From: Eucommia ulmoides
Lineage: Eukaryota > Streptophyta > Magnoliopsida > Garryales > Eucommiaceae
Assembly: GCA_016647705.1 (NCBI GenBank)
Contig: CM028339.1
Span: 23,971,803-24,035,802 of the forward strand
DNA: 64,000 bases
Reading direction: 5' to 3'
This document shows, piece by piece, positions 21,248 to 33,593 of this stretch. Position 1 is the stretch's first letter. Every line of letters starts with the position of its first letter. Made by a program: the position numbers and the translations under genes. The notes beneath the pieces are model-generated. The model was not told the DNA's origin. It did no database searches and saw only the letters and a list, made by a program, of their open reading frames with translations.

Positions 21248-24200
21248 GTATGAATATTTTTATTAGAAAAATAATAAATTATTATTGATATTTGATTAAT
21301 AATCCCCTTTTGGATCTTCAGACTTATGGTTGTTTGTTTGGGCTTAATCCTACTAGTTGTCTTTATTATTGATATGTTAGCCAAAATTGATTCTCCATTG
21401 GAATTATAAGAAGGTAGAGATTAGTGTTTCTGTTCCAAGAAAACGAACCAAAAAGACTTTTAAGGGTCTGTGTGGTTGTCCTTTCAAATTGTAATATTTT
21501 TTATTTAACCAATTTAGAAATTGTTATAGTTTGGTATAAAGTTATAAAAATTAAAAACACTTACATAAACTACATAACCATTTTAGTTCTAGTCGATATG
21601 TTATTTTTTTAGTGTAATTAGTGCATAATATAGTTAATAAACAACATAACTATTTTGGTTCTAGTTGAGATGTTCATAAAATAGGTTGATTTAGACACTT
21701 AAACAAGCCCTAATCAAATGGCCGTTGGAAATCAAAAAGTTCAAGAAAGCGGTGTTTTGCGGTGAAATCATAGATGTTGTGTTTATATAACATTTTTATT
21801 TTTTCTTGATATTAATTAACTAAATTACGTCCTCATAGTGTGACGTATTGGAACATTAGATTTGGAAACCCAAGGCTTGTAGCCTAGTGCGTATTTAGCT
21901 TACTTCTCTTGTGGAAGATCTAGAGTTCAACCCTCTCCCCCAATATATGTACCCAAAAAAAAAAAAAAAGATTTGGAATTGGAAATGATTCTTAATATAA
22001 AAACCAAGCAACCTCGGTGCCCCCTTAGATGCTTTCATTTCTAATACCAATGGGAAGGATTCATTATTTGAAAATTTTACTCATTACTTTCAAATCGAAA
22101 TCTTTCTTCAAAATAACTCACACAAACGCGGCCTAAGATTATTCAAATTAAATAATCTTCAATCTTCAACAGAGATGTTCGGGTTTTGATTTTTTCCTTT
22201 TAATGGATTTGACCATGTTATTCTCATTTTCTCATTCTTATTGTTTTGGTATAATATGAGGAAAAATGTAGGTTCCATTAGAGTGATTCAAGCTGTGGTC
22301 CCTCACATGGCATCTAGAAGGAAAGGCAAGATTGTGAATGTCGGCAGTGTGACCGTTTTGGGCCCCGGTCCATGGTCCGGTGCTTATACTGCGTCTAAAT
22401 CTGCCCTACATTCGCTAACCGATACCTTGAGGTTTGGTTTTTCCAACACCAATTTTTATTTATTTATTTGTTATTATCATTTTTATCCATTTCTTAAACC
22501 AGAAAAGTATATATGTTTTGCTTTATGTTTAATAATTAATTTGTGAACAGATAATCAGTAAGTCATCTCATATGATACCAAAATTTTTAGCCGTTGGATT
22601 TTTGATTTGGTGAGTATTTGCAATTCAAAAATGTTTAGGGAGGAGAATGTTGATTTTACATTCTTTGATGTGAATGAGAATTTGTGGCCAAAATTGTCCC
22701 ATAGTTGTCCAATATATATATATACATATACTCTGCTAGGGTTGAAGATGGATTGGATCCGTTTAATCAGTCTGTATGATCTGATAATCCATTTACAACT
22801 CTCGAATTTGGTAATCCGAGGATACAAATTCAGAAAATTATATTATATTGTTAATATATGAATACCTTGCCTCGTTATGTTAAACCCTAATCATTGTCTA
22901 TATGTAGGTATCCTTGTACATCTTAGCATTTTGTAACCTTTACACATATGAATACAATTGTTTCATATTCTCTCCTAATATTCCGCCTGTCAATTATTTT
23001 AACATGGTACCAAAAGCCTTTTTTTTTCTTGTTCTTCCTAAAATTTGGCAACCCTAAACCTAAATTATTTTCAAAACCTTTCGTCTATTCACTGCGTATA
23101 ACACTAAATATCACCTTTTCCCAACCTTACATAAAATCTGCCAGCATGATCAAACTCATCTCGAAATGACAAGTCTAATGCCACCAGAGAGATGTCAAAC
23201 CACCCAAACATGCACTCTCAAGCGCCCCTAGCAGTCTCAGAAACGCTATTACCTTATTGAGTCCTACAAGCTTCAACGTTAATTCAACATCAACACCAAC
23301 CACAGCATTCGAGTCGTCTTTCCGAGACGAAGCCAACTATACCAACCACAGTCCAAATGAATAATTCATGCACCGACACATACACTCCAACGTTCTGTTG
23401 TTTCGTTAATTTCAACGTATTGTTGTTGCCACATCAACCCTAGCCAACTCCGCGCCACGTCACCAGCTATATTAGAAGCCACTTTGGCGCCACGTTGGCA
23501 ACAACTTTACCATGTCATATAGCCACGCCAACAATTCCCTGACACGCAACTCGACATGTCATCAATTACGGCAATGTTATTGGACATGTTAGTTGCCACA
23601 TCAACATTCATTGTCACATCGTCGGACACATTAGATGTCGCGTCACAATTGTCAGGTCTATTTAATTGCCATGTCAACAGCTTTTATCCACATGTTATGA
23701 CATGTCATCTGCTATATCATCATTCAACCATGTCAATTGTTGCATTGTTGCCATGTCGGCAAACACATTGTTGAATCATAAACTTTGGACCTAACAGCTG
23801 CCACGTTAGCAAAGTCAATTGTCACGCTAGCTTGGTCATTGGCCACATCACTCTCCTACTTTATCAGCCACCACGCCATCCAGTTTAGCTCCTGTGTTAT
23901 TTATTTGGACGTTTCACCCCATTTTGGACTGATTCTTAAGGATCTAAGTATGGTTCCTAGTTAATTTTGGCGTTCTGAATCCATCTATGGTCGTTGTTTA
24001 TTCAAATTCGAATCACATAGTATACTTCATCTTATATTGTTGATTTGGTTCACCATGTTCTTTTTTACCGGTTCAAGGGTTTATTGATTGGTTCTTCAAG
24101 ACATTAGACTCTTTTTGGATAATTTCGAATACTGGATTGCATCCACACGCTCGATTTTTCGATATTCATATTTGATAGCATAATTAATTCGATTCCGAGA

Positions 24201-25031
24201 CGATGTCCTTCACTTGTCGTTCTTGCTGCGAATAAGGGGTCTAATCAAATTTAGTTTTAGTATTCAAATATTTTATCTCCAATTCTGGTACAAACTTTTC
24301 TCTGCGCTTTGATTCTTCCTGTTGTAACCATATAACTTCTGATCCCAATATTTTCTCACCAAAATTATCGGTTGTAAATGCTCCTACTATTCTTACTGAT
24401 GATGATTCTCATATATGTGTCAGTTACACAGGTCAGATTTCCACTTCATATCTTTCTATTTCTTATATGCATGTAATTTTAAAACTTACTTTAAATATCT
24501 TATTTGGTGGCAATTCCGCGAATTGGGACTTAAAGTAATATTTTCTAATACTAATTGTTATGTATCGTATTCTCGAACAGGAAAAACTCCTGGAACTAAT
24601 CTTAAAATAGGACGTCTATTTGAGTTCAGTGGTTTGCACCTTTCAAATCACTCCCCACCTTATGTCTCTTCATTAACTTGTGCAACCCTACTATCATCAT
24701 TATTACCATCACCATCACTGTCGTTCTTACAATCCTCATTACCACCATTAGCACCACCATCACTCTTATCATCTTCACCATCACCATCACCACCTCCCCC
24801 ACTATCACTAGCATCTAGGGATGGTCATGGGCCCGGAGGCCCGATCAGCCCGCCTAGCCCGGTCCTATTTTTTTAGGGCTTGGGCTTGGTGTTTGAGCCC
24901 ATGGGCCGAGCTAGGGCCTAAAGACTAAGGCCCATTCATTTTTAGGGTCGGGTTAGGGTTTGATCATTTTTGTTTAGGGCCGGGCCGGCCCGGCCTGGCC
25001 CGAACTTTTTTGAAATATAAAAAATATATAT

Positions 25032-25064
<33 letters not shown>

Positions 25065-27299
25065 TTGATGGGCCATTTTGTAATTTTCAATTTCAGCTAT
25101 ATAATTTAGTAAACCCTAGTTTCATTCATTTCCATAGAGAGAGAGAGAGTTGAGGGGGCCATTTTACAATTTTAGTATTTAGTTTTTAAATTTAAAAAAA
25201 TAAATATATATAGGGCCGGGCCTGGGCTTAATTTGTTTTTGTAGGGCCAGGCTTGGACATGAAATTAGGGCCTGATCATAGAGCCGGGCCGGGCTAGGGC
25301 CTAACATTTTTGTGTAATACCCTAGTCAAAACCCGGTCCGAACCCGACCCGGCCCCGCCTATGACCATCCCTACCAGTATCTGATTCATCTTCTTTCGGC
25401 CTTTTTGCATTCAAGGCATATCCTACATTTCGAAAACATGACACACTTCCCCATAGATTTTTCCCGGAAAGTTTGTCCAAAATTGTCGAGATAGATGTAA
25501 ATATTGACATATCCTACATATTATCCATGCACCACTCTTCATCCTCTTATCTAGAGTGTTTATGGGGGAGAATCTGCTCTCATTATCGTCTATGTCATCA
25601 ATCGAGTCCTTTCACCTACCATTGGCAATATGTCCTCTTCTGACAAGTTGCATGGGGTCTCTCCTAATTGCAGCCTCTAAAGAGTCTTTGGGTGTGTTTG
25701 TTTTATTCTCTTACTACCTCATGAATATACCAAACTAGAACCTCGGGTTTGAGTATTTTATTTCTTAGGATATGGAATCAAACACAAAAGATATCAATTT
25801 TGGGATCTATCTTTTGCGACCACATGATGTTTTTTGCATATCCAAGTTTCATTCAAGATCTACCACTAACTATCTATATTTAACTAATCTATTCAAAAAC
25901 TTGTTTCATGGTCATTCAATCACAAATGTCATTGAGCCTCACATATATCCCCCAACTATCCCCATTGACCCCCGTTTATGTTCGTGCTCCTTCTACGGAT
26001 TCTAAGCACAACTCCCTCAAGCATGTCCCAATGCAATCAAATATTGTACCAACCGAGCCTATTCTAGTGAATATCGGTCGTTCTGCACTCCACTTGTCAT
26101 TGCTACCATTCACAAGTGGAATCTTGTTCAGATGGACGTCAAAAATACATTTCGCAATGGTGGTCTTATCAATGAGGTATACATGAAACCACCCATTTGA
26201 CTAAATCATCCACCAAACAAAGTTTGTGTCCTCCAACGTTTATTATATGGGCTTAAACAAGCTCTTCGTGCATAGTTTTCCAAATTCAATGGAAATATAC
26301 ATCAGTTTGGCTTTACTTTCAGCTCACATGACTCTGCTTATTCGTACGCCATACCAAGAAAGGAATTATCCTCCTGCTACTCTATGTTGATGATATGATC
26401 ATTACTAACAATGATCTTCAGAGAATCTCAAATCTTAAGAAATTCTTCAGCCCTCAATTTGAGAGGAAAGATCTCGGCCCTCATACTTATTTTCTAGGTC
26501 TGGAGATCCCTCACAGTACAGATGGTTACTTTATTTTTTCAAGCAAAATATGCTTCCGGTCTATTGCTAAAGGCTAGTATAACTGATCTGAAGACTATTA
26601 GCACTCTGATCGAAGCAAACACTTGACTCACTCTGTAGGATGGGACTCCTCTTCTTGATGCTACCTTACACTGTCAGTCTGTTGGTAACCTAGTATACCT
26701 TATACCTTACAGTGACTCGCTCAAACATCGCTTATGCAATTCATCATGCCAGCCAGTTCTTATCCACACCACAAACTATTCATTACTCAACAGTTTTGTG
26801 TATAACATTAAGGGGACACTCTTTCATGGCCTTCACTTTCCTTCACAATCCTCCCCAATTTTATATGCCTACGTAAACGCTGATTGCACCAGAGATCCCA
26901 CAGATTGGTGCTCTACTACAAGATATTGTTTTTGTCGCACGATCTAGTGTAGAAGTCGAGTATTGTGCTCTTGCTGATGACACTCAAGAATTACTTTTGG
27001 CTTCAATGGTTACATAATGACATGGGAATGCCCTTTCTTGATGCGATTTCTATTTATTGTGACAATCAGAGTGCCATCCAAATCGCCCACAAAGACATTT
27101 TCTATGAGCGCACCAAACACATCTAGATTAATTGTCACTTCATTCAACATCATATTCTCTAGAATATTATTCACTGCCACTCAGTCTACTCTGTTGATCA
27201 AACTGCAGATATCTTCACCAAAGCTCATCTTTCAGGACGTTTTCACATATTACTTTTCAAATTTAAGTTGATATCAGCTTTACCATCTTAAGTGTGAGG

Positions 27300-27369
<70 letters not shown>

Positions 27370-30300
27370 TGGCCCATTAGGTTAAACCCAAAATCTTTGC
27401 CTATTTATAGGCATCCTTGTACATCTCAATATAGGCCTTGGCCCAATAGGTTAAACCCAAAACCCTTGCCTATATATGGGCATCCTTGTACATCTCAGTA
27501 TTCTATAGGCTTTACACATATCAATCCAATTGCCTCATATTCTATTTTAATATTCCACCACTTAATTATTCTAACATGTCTATTATACAGGAGTCTGGAC
27601 ATTTTTAAGCCGTTTGATGTCTAAAGAGACAAAGAACAATTCAAATTAAACCAAAATATTACATAAACATAAAACATCTATTTATATTTAACCTTATACA
27701 TCTCACCCCTAATTGAGAAGATTATTTAAAAAAAAAAAAAAAATCACTTAAATTAATAATAATAGAAATAAATTTTATTCTTTAATAATTTATTAATTAA
27801 AATTAATTATATTTAAATATGGAAACTATATTTTTTCTACATATTTTATATCTATATTTTGAGAAATTATTTAATGAAAATTTCAATAGAATTAATTGAG
27901 ATAATTTTTATTCTTTAATAATTTATTAATTTAAATTAATTACGTGTAAATACGGAAATTATATTTTTACCTACATATTTTGCTGTGAAACTATTTAAAG
28001 AAATTTCAATTAAGTTAATAATAAAAGAAATAATTTTTATTTTTTAATGATTTATTTAATTAATCATATATAAATATGAAAATTATATTTTTGCCGACAT
28101 ATTTTGCCGCAATATTTTGAGAGATTATTTTATAAAATAATGTATTCTCTCTCCCTCTCTTCCATTCCTTGCAATCTTCCATTCCGTCACTCTATTTATC
28201 TCATATTTATTTTCCAAACCGTTCTCTCCTCTCTTTTCTTTTCTTTTTTTCTTTATTATTTAATTTTTTTTTTTCTTACAATATTTTTTTTTCAATTTTT
28301 CATTTTTTTTTAATATTTTTTGTTTATTAGTTTTATTTTGTTATTTCTTTTTCGTTTCCAATTTTTTTTTTTTTTTTTTGCATTTTTCATTATATTTTTT
28401 TTCAATATTTTTTTGTTAGTATTGGATTTTGAGTGTTTTTATATATGATTTTTTAATATTTAGTCCAAATTTCACTCTCTCTCCTTCATAACCCTTTGAA
28501 GCAAAAAAAAATATTATTTAGTCTTTGTATTATTATTTAATCCTTTTGTCAATTAATGAAATTAGTGAATAGACATTTATGCACTCCTATAAATATAAAA
28601 ACCCTAATCTACATTACCACATGTCAGCCCATCTTTCAGCCACTGTACTTCTCTCTCTCTCTCTGGCCATTTTTAGATCTGGTGGCCATGGTCGATAGAC
28701 GACAACAGTAGTGGTGAGACAGCGGTGGCGAACGACATAGGTGACTGGTTCATCGGTGATGGTCGTCTTCGTCGTTCGTTCGTCTTCTTCGTCGATGACC
28801 TCTTTCTCTCTCTCGCCATTTTCAATTCCAATGGCAATGGACGACAAATGGCGACAACAATGGTGAACAGTGGTGGCAAACAGCATGGGTGAGTGGTTCC
28901 TTGGCTTTCGTCTTTGTCGTTTGTTCGTCTTCATCTTCGTCGATGACTCCTCTCTCTCGCCATTTTTAGACCCGTGGCCATGAATGACAAACGGAGACGA
29001 TAATGGTGAGACGACAGTAAAGACGATATGGGTGACTAGTTCCTTTGGATATGGACAAAGGTGATGTTCACCTTTGTTAAGTTGGTTCTAAACTCATTTG
29101 TATTTGGGTAGATGCAATTTTTCTTTTTTATTTAAATTGCATTTTACCCCTTGAATCCTTGAATGTTCATATTTTTACCCCTAAATCCCTGAATTTTTAC
29201 ATTTTCACCCCTAAATGTTCATCTCTTGTTATTTTTGTTTTGAAACATTGATTTAACATTCACATCTGTCCATGTGGGTTTGGTAGAATTTTCACAACAG
29301 TTTGTTTTTCGTTGATCTTGTTTTTTTTTCAATGTTTTTTATTTTCAAATTTGTTTCTTGGTGAATGTTCATTGTTTGATTTTGGTGGTGTTTGGTTTAT
29401 TGATTGTGATTGTTCTTGTTTGGCCCTTTGTTTTTTATTTTGTGAACATTCTTTGTGAATCTTCATTTCAGTATGTTGCTCGATGTTTAGGTAAAAATAC
29501 ACATCGGTGTGTTTTATGATATGTTCATATCGGTATTTTTTTTTTTTTTGTGAATATTCGTATCGGTGTGTTTTGGTGATAATTCACCTTGATATGTTTT
29601 TTGTGATAATTCACCTTGATATGTTTTTGGTGAATGTTGGGAACATTCATAGCAGCGCAATCAACCATAAACATGTATTAAATATTTAAAAGTAGCAAAA
29701 ATAAAACTGTGAATGTCCATGTCTTGCTATATTTTACAAACTAACATTTTATGTAAATTATGAAAAATGGTGGTCAAATAACAGAAGCTTATTTCTAAAA
29801 TATCTTTGGGGACTAAAAACTTTATTATAGTAGTTGGGGTTCTATTTTTTTTTATTTATATATCTCTTAAGGTCTATATATTAATTTTTCCTTTTATGTA
29901 TATATTTTTCGAACCAAATTGATGACAAAAAGATTAAAAATAGAAAAGTAGATACAGTAATAAAAACAATAAAAAAATGAAAAAATTATATTAGAAAGGG
30001 AAAAGTAAAATTAAAAATAGAAATTAAATAAAAACAAAAAACAAAAAGAAAAAAATTAATAAGGGTAAAGAATTAGTAAAGGCAAAGAATTAGTTTTTCG
30101 CAACAATGACTTCAATAGGGGCAAATTCATTGAAAAATGCTAATATCAGTAAATTAACCTGAAAATAAATCTGATAGGGATCTCGACATTATTTTTGGCA
30201 CATGAGAAGGGGTCTCAAATAACATGGGGTTTGTTTTTTTACTTATGTAAAGAACATTTGGTATGATTTAAATTCACCTTTAAATTTTTATAAGTTTATA

Positions 30301-32680
30301 TCAACCAGACCTAAGTTTAAAATGACTAAAAAATAAATTAATCCAAAATAAGGAAAAGACAAAATATTAGAAAAAAATACTTCATAATAGCATGACCACC
30401 AATATTATTTTAATTTTTGTTCAGCGGACCAAGTATCATATATGCATTATATTTATTTGTTGACTAGTTATTGGCTTGTGTTAGTTATTTTGTTTCTTCT
30501 AACAAATTGAAAAATATTTTATGCAAAATGATTAATTTTATTTTTAACGAGTAACAAACAAACAAATAACTATAAATTTGTCCCAATTGAGTAGGACTTT
30601 TTAACTAGTAAAACATATTATTACGTATTTATATAATAAAATATAAAAGAATATGAATTTGAATTATATTCTCAAAAAATATTTTGTATATAATACCATC
30701 TTGAATATTAAAGTCGATCTTTTTATTTCATTATTTAAATACTAAAATTGTTTTTATTTTAAAACTAAGATTTTTTTTTTTTTGTATCCGTACCTGTAAG
30801 TACTAGTTATAAATTGTTATAATTTAGGGAAAATTACCATGTGGACCTAAATTAAGAATGTAATTACCAATTGATTCCAAGTGTTTAAGTTTGAACCAAA
30901 GGACCCCGTTGTCCAAAAAGTTCAAACCATTTAGTCCTAATTTTAGAAAAAACGTGAAAATTGGTATTGCCTAATTTGTCCTTACGTGATTTGCAAGATT
31001 GAAATTTCCATATTTAATTTTCACACCAAATCATTTTAGTAAAATTAAAATAATTATTGTTGTATACATTTTTTTCACTATCTAATTATATATTCAGATA
31101 CGTCTGAATAAGATCTTCAAAATGATATCAAATTCACTATTTCTTTCATTAGTTTCAGATTCGTACATTCATGTTACATTCAACATGGTACTTTCAGAAT
31201 TTTCAATTTTCACATTCATGCTACAATTAACACGGTTTTATACATTTATCAAAACACATTTGAATGTTACATTCAACATCTAAACCACCTTTATCATTTA
31301 GTCATGTTACATTCAACATGTTCATATATTTTGTGCTATTATAAACACTAATTGATTATATTACTTTGGATGTTATATTTAATACTTAAAGAGGCACATA
31401 AATTATAGTGATGTTATATATAACATTAACAGTGATGTAATATATAATATTCATGTGCATCCTAATCCAGAACTTAAAAAATAAAATAAAAAATTAATAT
31501 CTCATTTTGACGATCTTGATTTATAGATAATTGTGGTGTAACAAAATCATTGAATAACAATCATAATTGAAAAAAATAGCATGTTTCATTTTCAGTTTTA
31601 TTGGTAGTTTATTATCAAATTTTGTTCCACGTTTTTAGGGTTGACAACACGGAAGATGCAAATTTATTAATAGGGTCAAATCGCAATATATGGAATGTAA
31701 GTGCTCATTTAATAGGGACAAATTTGTCCACAAATTATCAGTACTAATCGGTGCAAACTAAACCTCTTGGGTTCATCCGGTAGTTTCCATTGCAAAACAT
31801 GATTGCTCAGTAACTGCCCTTACAGTTTGTAATAAAAAGTGTATTATGTATATGTGTATTATATGTCTAAATAATTTACTATTTATACATCTAAATATTT
31901 ATTATATAAAACTAATTTGAATTCTATAGTTAGAATGTGCATCAACACAACTAAAGTTTAATGCCAAAAAAAATAATCCAAATTCGAATCCATATCCAAG
32001 TGTATCATCTGATATCCATTTAAAGATTTGAATTCGACAATCCAATAAATAAGTGAACCAAATTTTTCGTCATTCCTAATTCCGTCCCGTCTGAACAGGT
32101 TTATGTTTGTGCTCTTTTCATACTTTTGATCGTCGTGATACTTCTTTCGCATATGGTAAATACGCGCTTGGCGCAACCATCACAAATTGTCAGACCGTGC
32201 CTTAAAAGCCCGACCCTAAACGTCAGTTCACCATATTAGTATGCAAACACTATTTTGATTACTAGAAAGTCCCTGAATGTTTTTACCAGTTTAGTCAAAC
32301 GGTTTTTTAGATAATGAAACGCACTATCCGTTTGTGGGATCAGATTGGAACTACGGCCTTTTGGGATCGACGTGATTACAGTCGTTCCGGGTGCCGTCAG
32401 GTCAAATATAGGGAAGTCGGCTATAGCCAACTATAGCCGAATGCCCGAATGGAAGCTTTACAAGCAATTCGAAGTGGCAATAAAAACGAGAGCCTATTTC
32501 TCACAAGGCTCGAAATCTACACCAGCAGAAGAGTTTGCAAAGAGGACGGTTGCTGCCGTGATGAAGAAGAATCCGGCAGCTTGGTTCACTTTCGGCCATT
32601 ACTCCACCACTATGGCGATAATGTATCATTTACCACTTTTTGTCAGAGATTTCATTCTTAAGAAGGCAATGAAGTGCTGA
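20911..32680 (+). CDS. short-chain dehydrogenase/reductase, 1-acyl-dihydroxyacetone-phosphate reductase-like, 3 exons
   Basis: Exons 20911-21247, 22272-22431 and 32344-32680 join in frame to a 277-residue protein ending at TGA, and both introns have GT/AG ends. It is a classical NADP(H)-dependent SDR with a Rossmann fold: glycine motif TGCSTGGIG (residues 12-20), LDV with Asp59, NNAG (85-88), catalytic Ser138, and YTASK with Tyr151 and Lys155. The GCSTGGIG variant, the [12 protein letters not shown] segment and the length match the plant and yeast (AYR1) group that reduces 1-acyl-dihydroxyacetone phosphate in glycerolipid synthesis at the endoplasmic reticulum or lipid droplets; the substrate here is inferred. 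Exon 1 is markedly richer in G+C than the rest. The start was chosen as the first ATG before the glycine motif. All key residues are present, so the gene looks functional despite a 9.9-kb second intron. Confidence 0.9.
21248..22271 (+). other. reductase intron 1
   Basis: A 1,024-bp AT-rich intron, GTATGA...TGTAG, containing a SINE. Apart from the SINE nothing else was recognised. Confidence 0.85.
21868..21968 (+). mobile_element. tRNA-derived SINE in intron 1
   Basis: A short element with an A-box-like TAGCCTAGTGC (21880-21890), a B-box-like GAGTTCAACCC (21923-21933) and a poly(A) tail ending at 21968. It is flanked by perfect 10-bp duplications, AGATTTGGAA (21858-21867 and 21969-21978), as made by LINE-driven insertion. 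It lies in the sense direction of the host gene. Confidence 0.85.
22272..22431 (+). CDS. reductase exon 2
   Basis: Encodes [13 protein letters not shown] through TDTL plus two bases of the next codon, including catalytic Ser138, Tyr151 and Lys155. The donor is GTTTGG at 22432. Confidence 0.88.
23370..23900. repeat. degenerate 'CCACGTCAACA' repeat region
   Basis: Phrases such as GCCACATCAAC, CATGTCATC, GCCACGCCAAC and GCCATGTCGGC recur every 15-30 bp across about 500 bp. It looks like a decayed minisatellite within the Copia internal region. Confidence 0.6.
24816..25373. mobile_element. hAT-type MITE nested in the Copia element
   Basis: Terminal inverted repeats TAGGGATGGTCATGGGC and GCCTATGACCATCCCTA differ at one position. 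Flanking 8-bp sequences CTAGCATC and CCAGTATC agree at 6 of 8 positions, fitting a hAT-length duplication. The interior is full of GGGCCGGGCC-type text and has no transposase. It lies inside the Copia fossil, so it came later. Confidence 0.82.
27301..27368. repeat. (TA)n microsatellite in the 3' Copia LTR
   Basis: About 33 near-perfect TA units, which lengthen the 3' LTR relative to the 5' LTR. Confidence 0.9.
27740..28135. repeat. AT-rich tandem repeat, ~130-bp unit, three copies
   Basis: Units starting near 27750, 27885 and 28010 share TTTTATTCTTTAATAATTTA, then AAATATGGAAATTATATTTTT, and end with ACATATTTTG...GAAATTATTT. Confidence 0.75.
28136..28640. other. T-rich intronic stretch
   Basis: CT- and T-rich low complexity without a gene. 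It may be the decayed edge of another element. Confidence 0.4.
28645..29050. repeat. ~145-bp tandem repeat, about three copies
   Basis: Units beginning CTCTCTCTCTGGCCATTTT, CTCTCTCTCGCCATTTTCAA and CTCTCTCGCCATTTTTAGA (about 28655, 28802 and 28950) share GACGACAA...GGTGAGACAG...GGGTGA and TTCGTCTTCNTCGTCGATGAC. Overlapping frames on the minus strand (28614-28934) are a by-product of the repeat. Confidence 0.75.
29051..30826. other. AT-rich intronic stretch with short repeats
   Basis: 'gaatgttcatatttttacccctaaat' phrases at 29160-29220 and 'gataattcaccttgatatgttttt' units at 29575-29640. No gene was recognised. Confidence 0.45.
30827..31788. mobile_element. possible small MULE-like element
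   Basis: The left text GGGAAAATTACCATGTGGACC and the inverted right text GGAAACTACCGGATGAACCC are alike over about 20 bp. The interior is non-coding and has repeated GTTACATTCAACAT units (31170-31320). No target duplication could be matched, so this is tentative. Confidence 0.35.
32344..32680 (+). CDS. reductase exon 3
   Basis: Encodes the substrate-binding C-terminal part from [20 protein letters not shown] to LKKAMKC and the stop. PGAVRSNIG is the usual PG motif after the active site. No KKXX-type retrieval signal ends the protein. Confidence 0.9.
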
Positions 32681-33037
32681 AAAACAGCATATTTCTATAT
32701 TTATTGATCGATAAAAGCATATAAACTTGCATACGGTTAAATAATAGCCAGCATAAATTCTTGTTTTTTTTTTTCAAATGTAGATGTGCGTTCATTGTGA
32801 AAGGAGAAAGAAGATCTGATAAAATAAAATAAAAAGTATAGTTGTTATATTGGGTTTGTTTTTGTGTTTTTTCTCTGATCCAGAAAACTGATCAGAAACA
32901 AAGGAATAATCTATTTTTTAGTTTTTTCTTGGTTTATAATACAAAGTTTTGGGGATATGAAGAGAAGGATTTTCCTTTTGTTTTTCGTCCAAATTTTATA
33001 AGAATATAAACAGGGGAAAAGGATTTACTAATAGGTG
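32681..33037 (+). other. 3' flank of the reductase gene
   Basis: T-rich sequence after the stop, presumed to hold the 3' UTR. No perfect AATAAA was seen close to the stop; GATAAAAG at 32708 and AATAAAATAA-like runs near 32820 are candidates. Confidence 0.5.
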
Positions 33038-33593
33038 GTGTTTGGTAACCGTTTCTGTTTCCATTCCAACAGTGGAATGGGAATGGGATGGGATGAGATG
33101 AAAATTTTGTTTCTTTCTTGGGAGTACAATCGCGTTTGGTAACGATAATTTTTATTTTATTTTTTTGTTTTGAGAAGAGAATCACGTTTGGTAACGATTT
33201 TATTTTAAAACCATTTTTTTTTTGTTTTGACTGGCTGCGACGACTGCGGTGATGGCAATGACCAACGGCAGACGGTGGCCGGCGACGGCATCAGAAGTTG
33301 CCAGGTGGCCGGCCGGTGATGCCGGAGGTGACTGGCGATAGTCGCCAGAGATGACCGCCGGCGGCGGACGGTGGTTGCCGGCAGATGAACAGTGATATTG
33401 ATTTTGGGAATAGAATGAGAATTATGAGAAATAATTTTTTTTGGTTTCTCATTTCTTAAGAAAAAAAATAAACACATTTTTCAAATGGGAATGAAATGCA
33501 AACAAAAATTACCAAACGCTATTCCCAAATAGAATTTCCAAAAATCTGGGAATGGAATGAGAAATTCTAGAATGAAAACGGTTACCAAACGGG
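33038..33593. mobile_element. MITE-like element with GTTTGGTAACC ends
   Basis: The left end GTGTTTGGTAACCGTTT pairs with the right end AAACGGTTACCAAACGGG, and 'aatgggaatgggatg'/'ggaatggaatgag' text continues the inverted symmetry. The centre (33225-33400) is unusually GC-rich for the region and full of GGCCGG/GCCGGC. No transposase is present. Family (Harbinger- or hAT-like) and target duplication are unresolved. Confidence 0.6.

Larger units (their letters stand above)
22849..27576 (+). mobile_element. broken Copia LTR element in intron 2
   Basis: A short 5' LTR (22849-23004, ending AATTATTTTAACA) is followed by TGGTACCAAAAGCC, a variant Copia primer-binding site. A related but longer 3' LTR runs from about 27295 to 27576; it contains a (TA)n expansion and a partial internal duplication. 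Between them lie recognisable Copia reverse transcriptase (VKNAF, LYGLKQA-type text, about 26090-26560) and RNase H (about 26640-27280) remnants. The element is old and badly broken, with many breaks. It is in the same orientation as the host gene and contains a hAT-type MITE. Confidence 0.75.
22432..32343 (+). other. reductase intron 2, 9.9 kb, filled with repeats
   Basis: Bounded by GT at 22432 and AG at 32342-32343. It carries a broken sense-strand Copia element with a MITE inside, two tandem-repeat blocks and a possible small MULE. Joining the flanking exons gives the expected ...[12 protein letters not shown]... peptide. Confidence 0.85.

Noticed and set aside
20757-21384. Minus-strand frames of 136 and 183 aa opposite reductase exon 1
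   Set aside because: They are shadows of a GC-rich coding exon whose plus-strand product is clearly an SDR.
24415-24876. 153-aa frame ending in Ser/Pro repeats
   Set aside because: It runs from Copia remnants through a CCA/TCA microsatellite into the MITE and is not a gene.
28614-28934. 106-aa minus-strand frame, Arg/Thr-rich
   Set aside because: It is the translation of the 145-bp tandem repeat.
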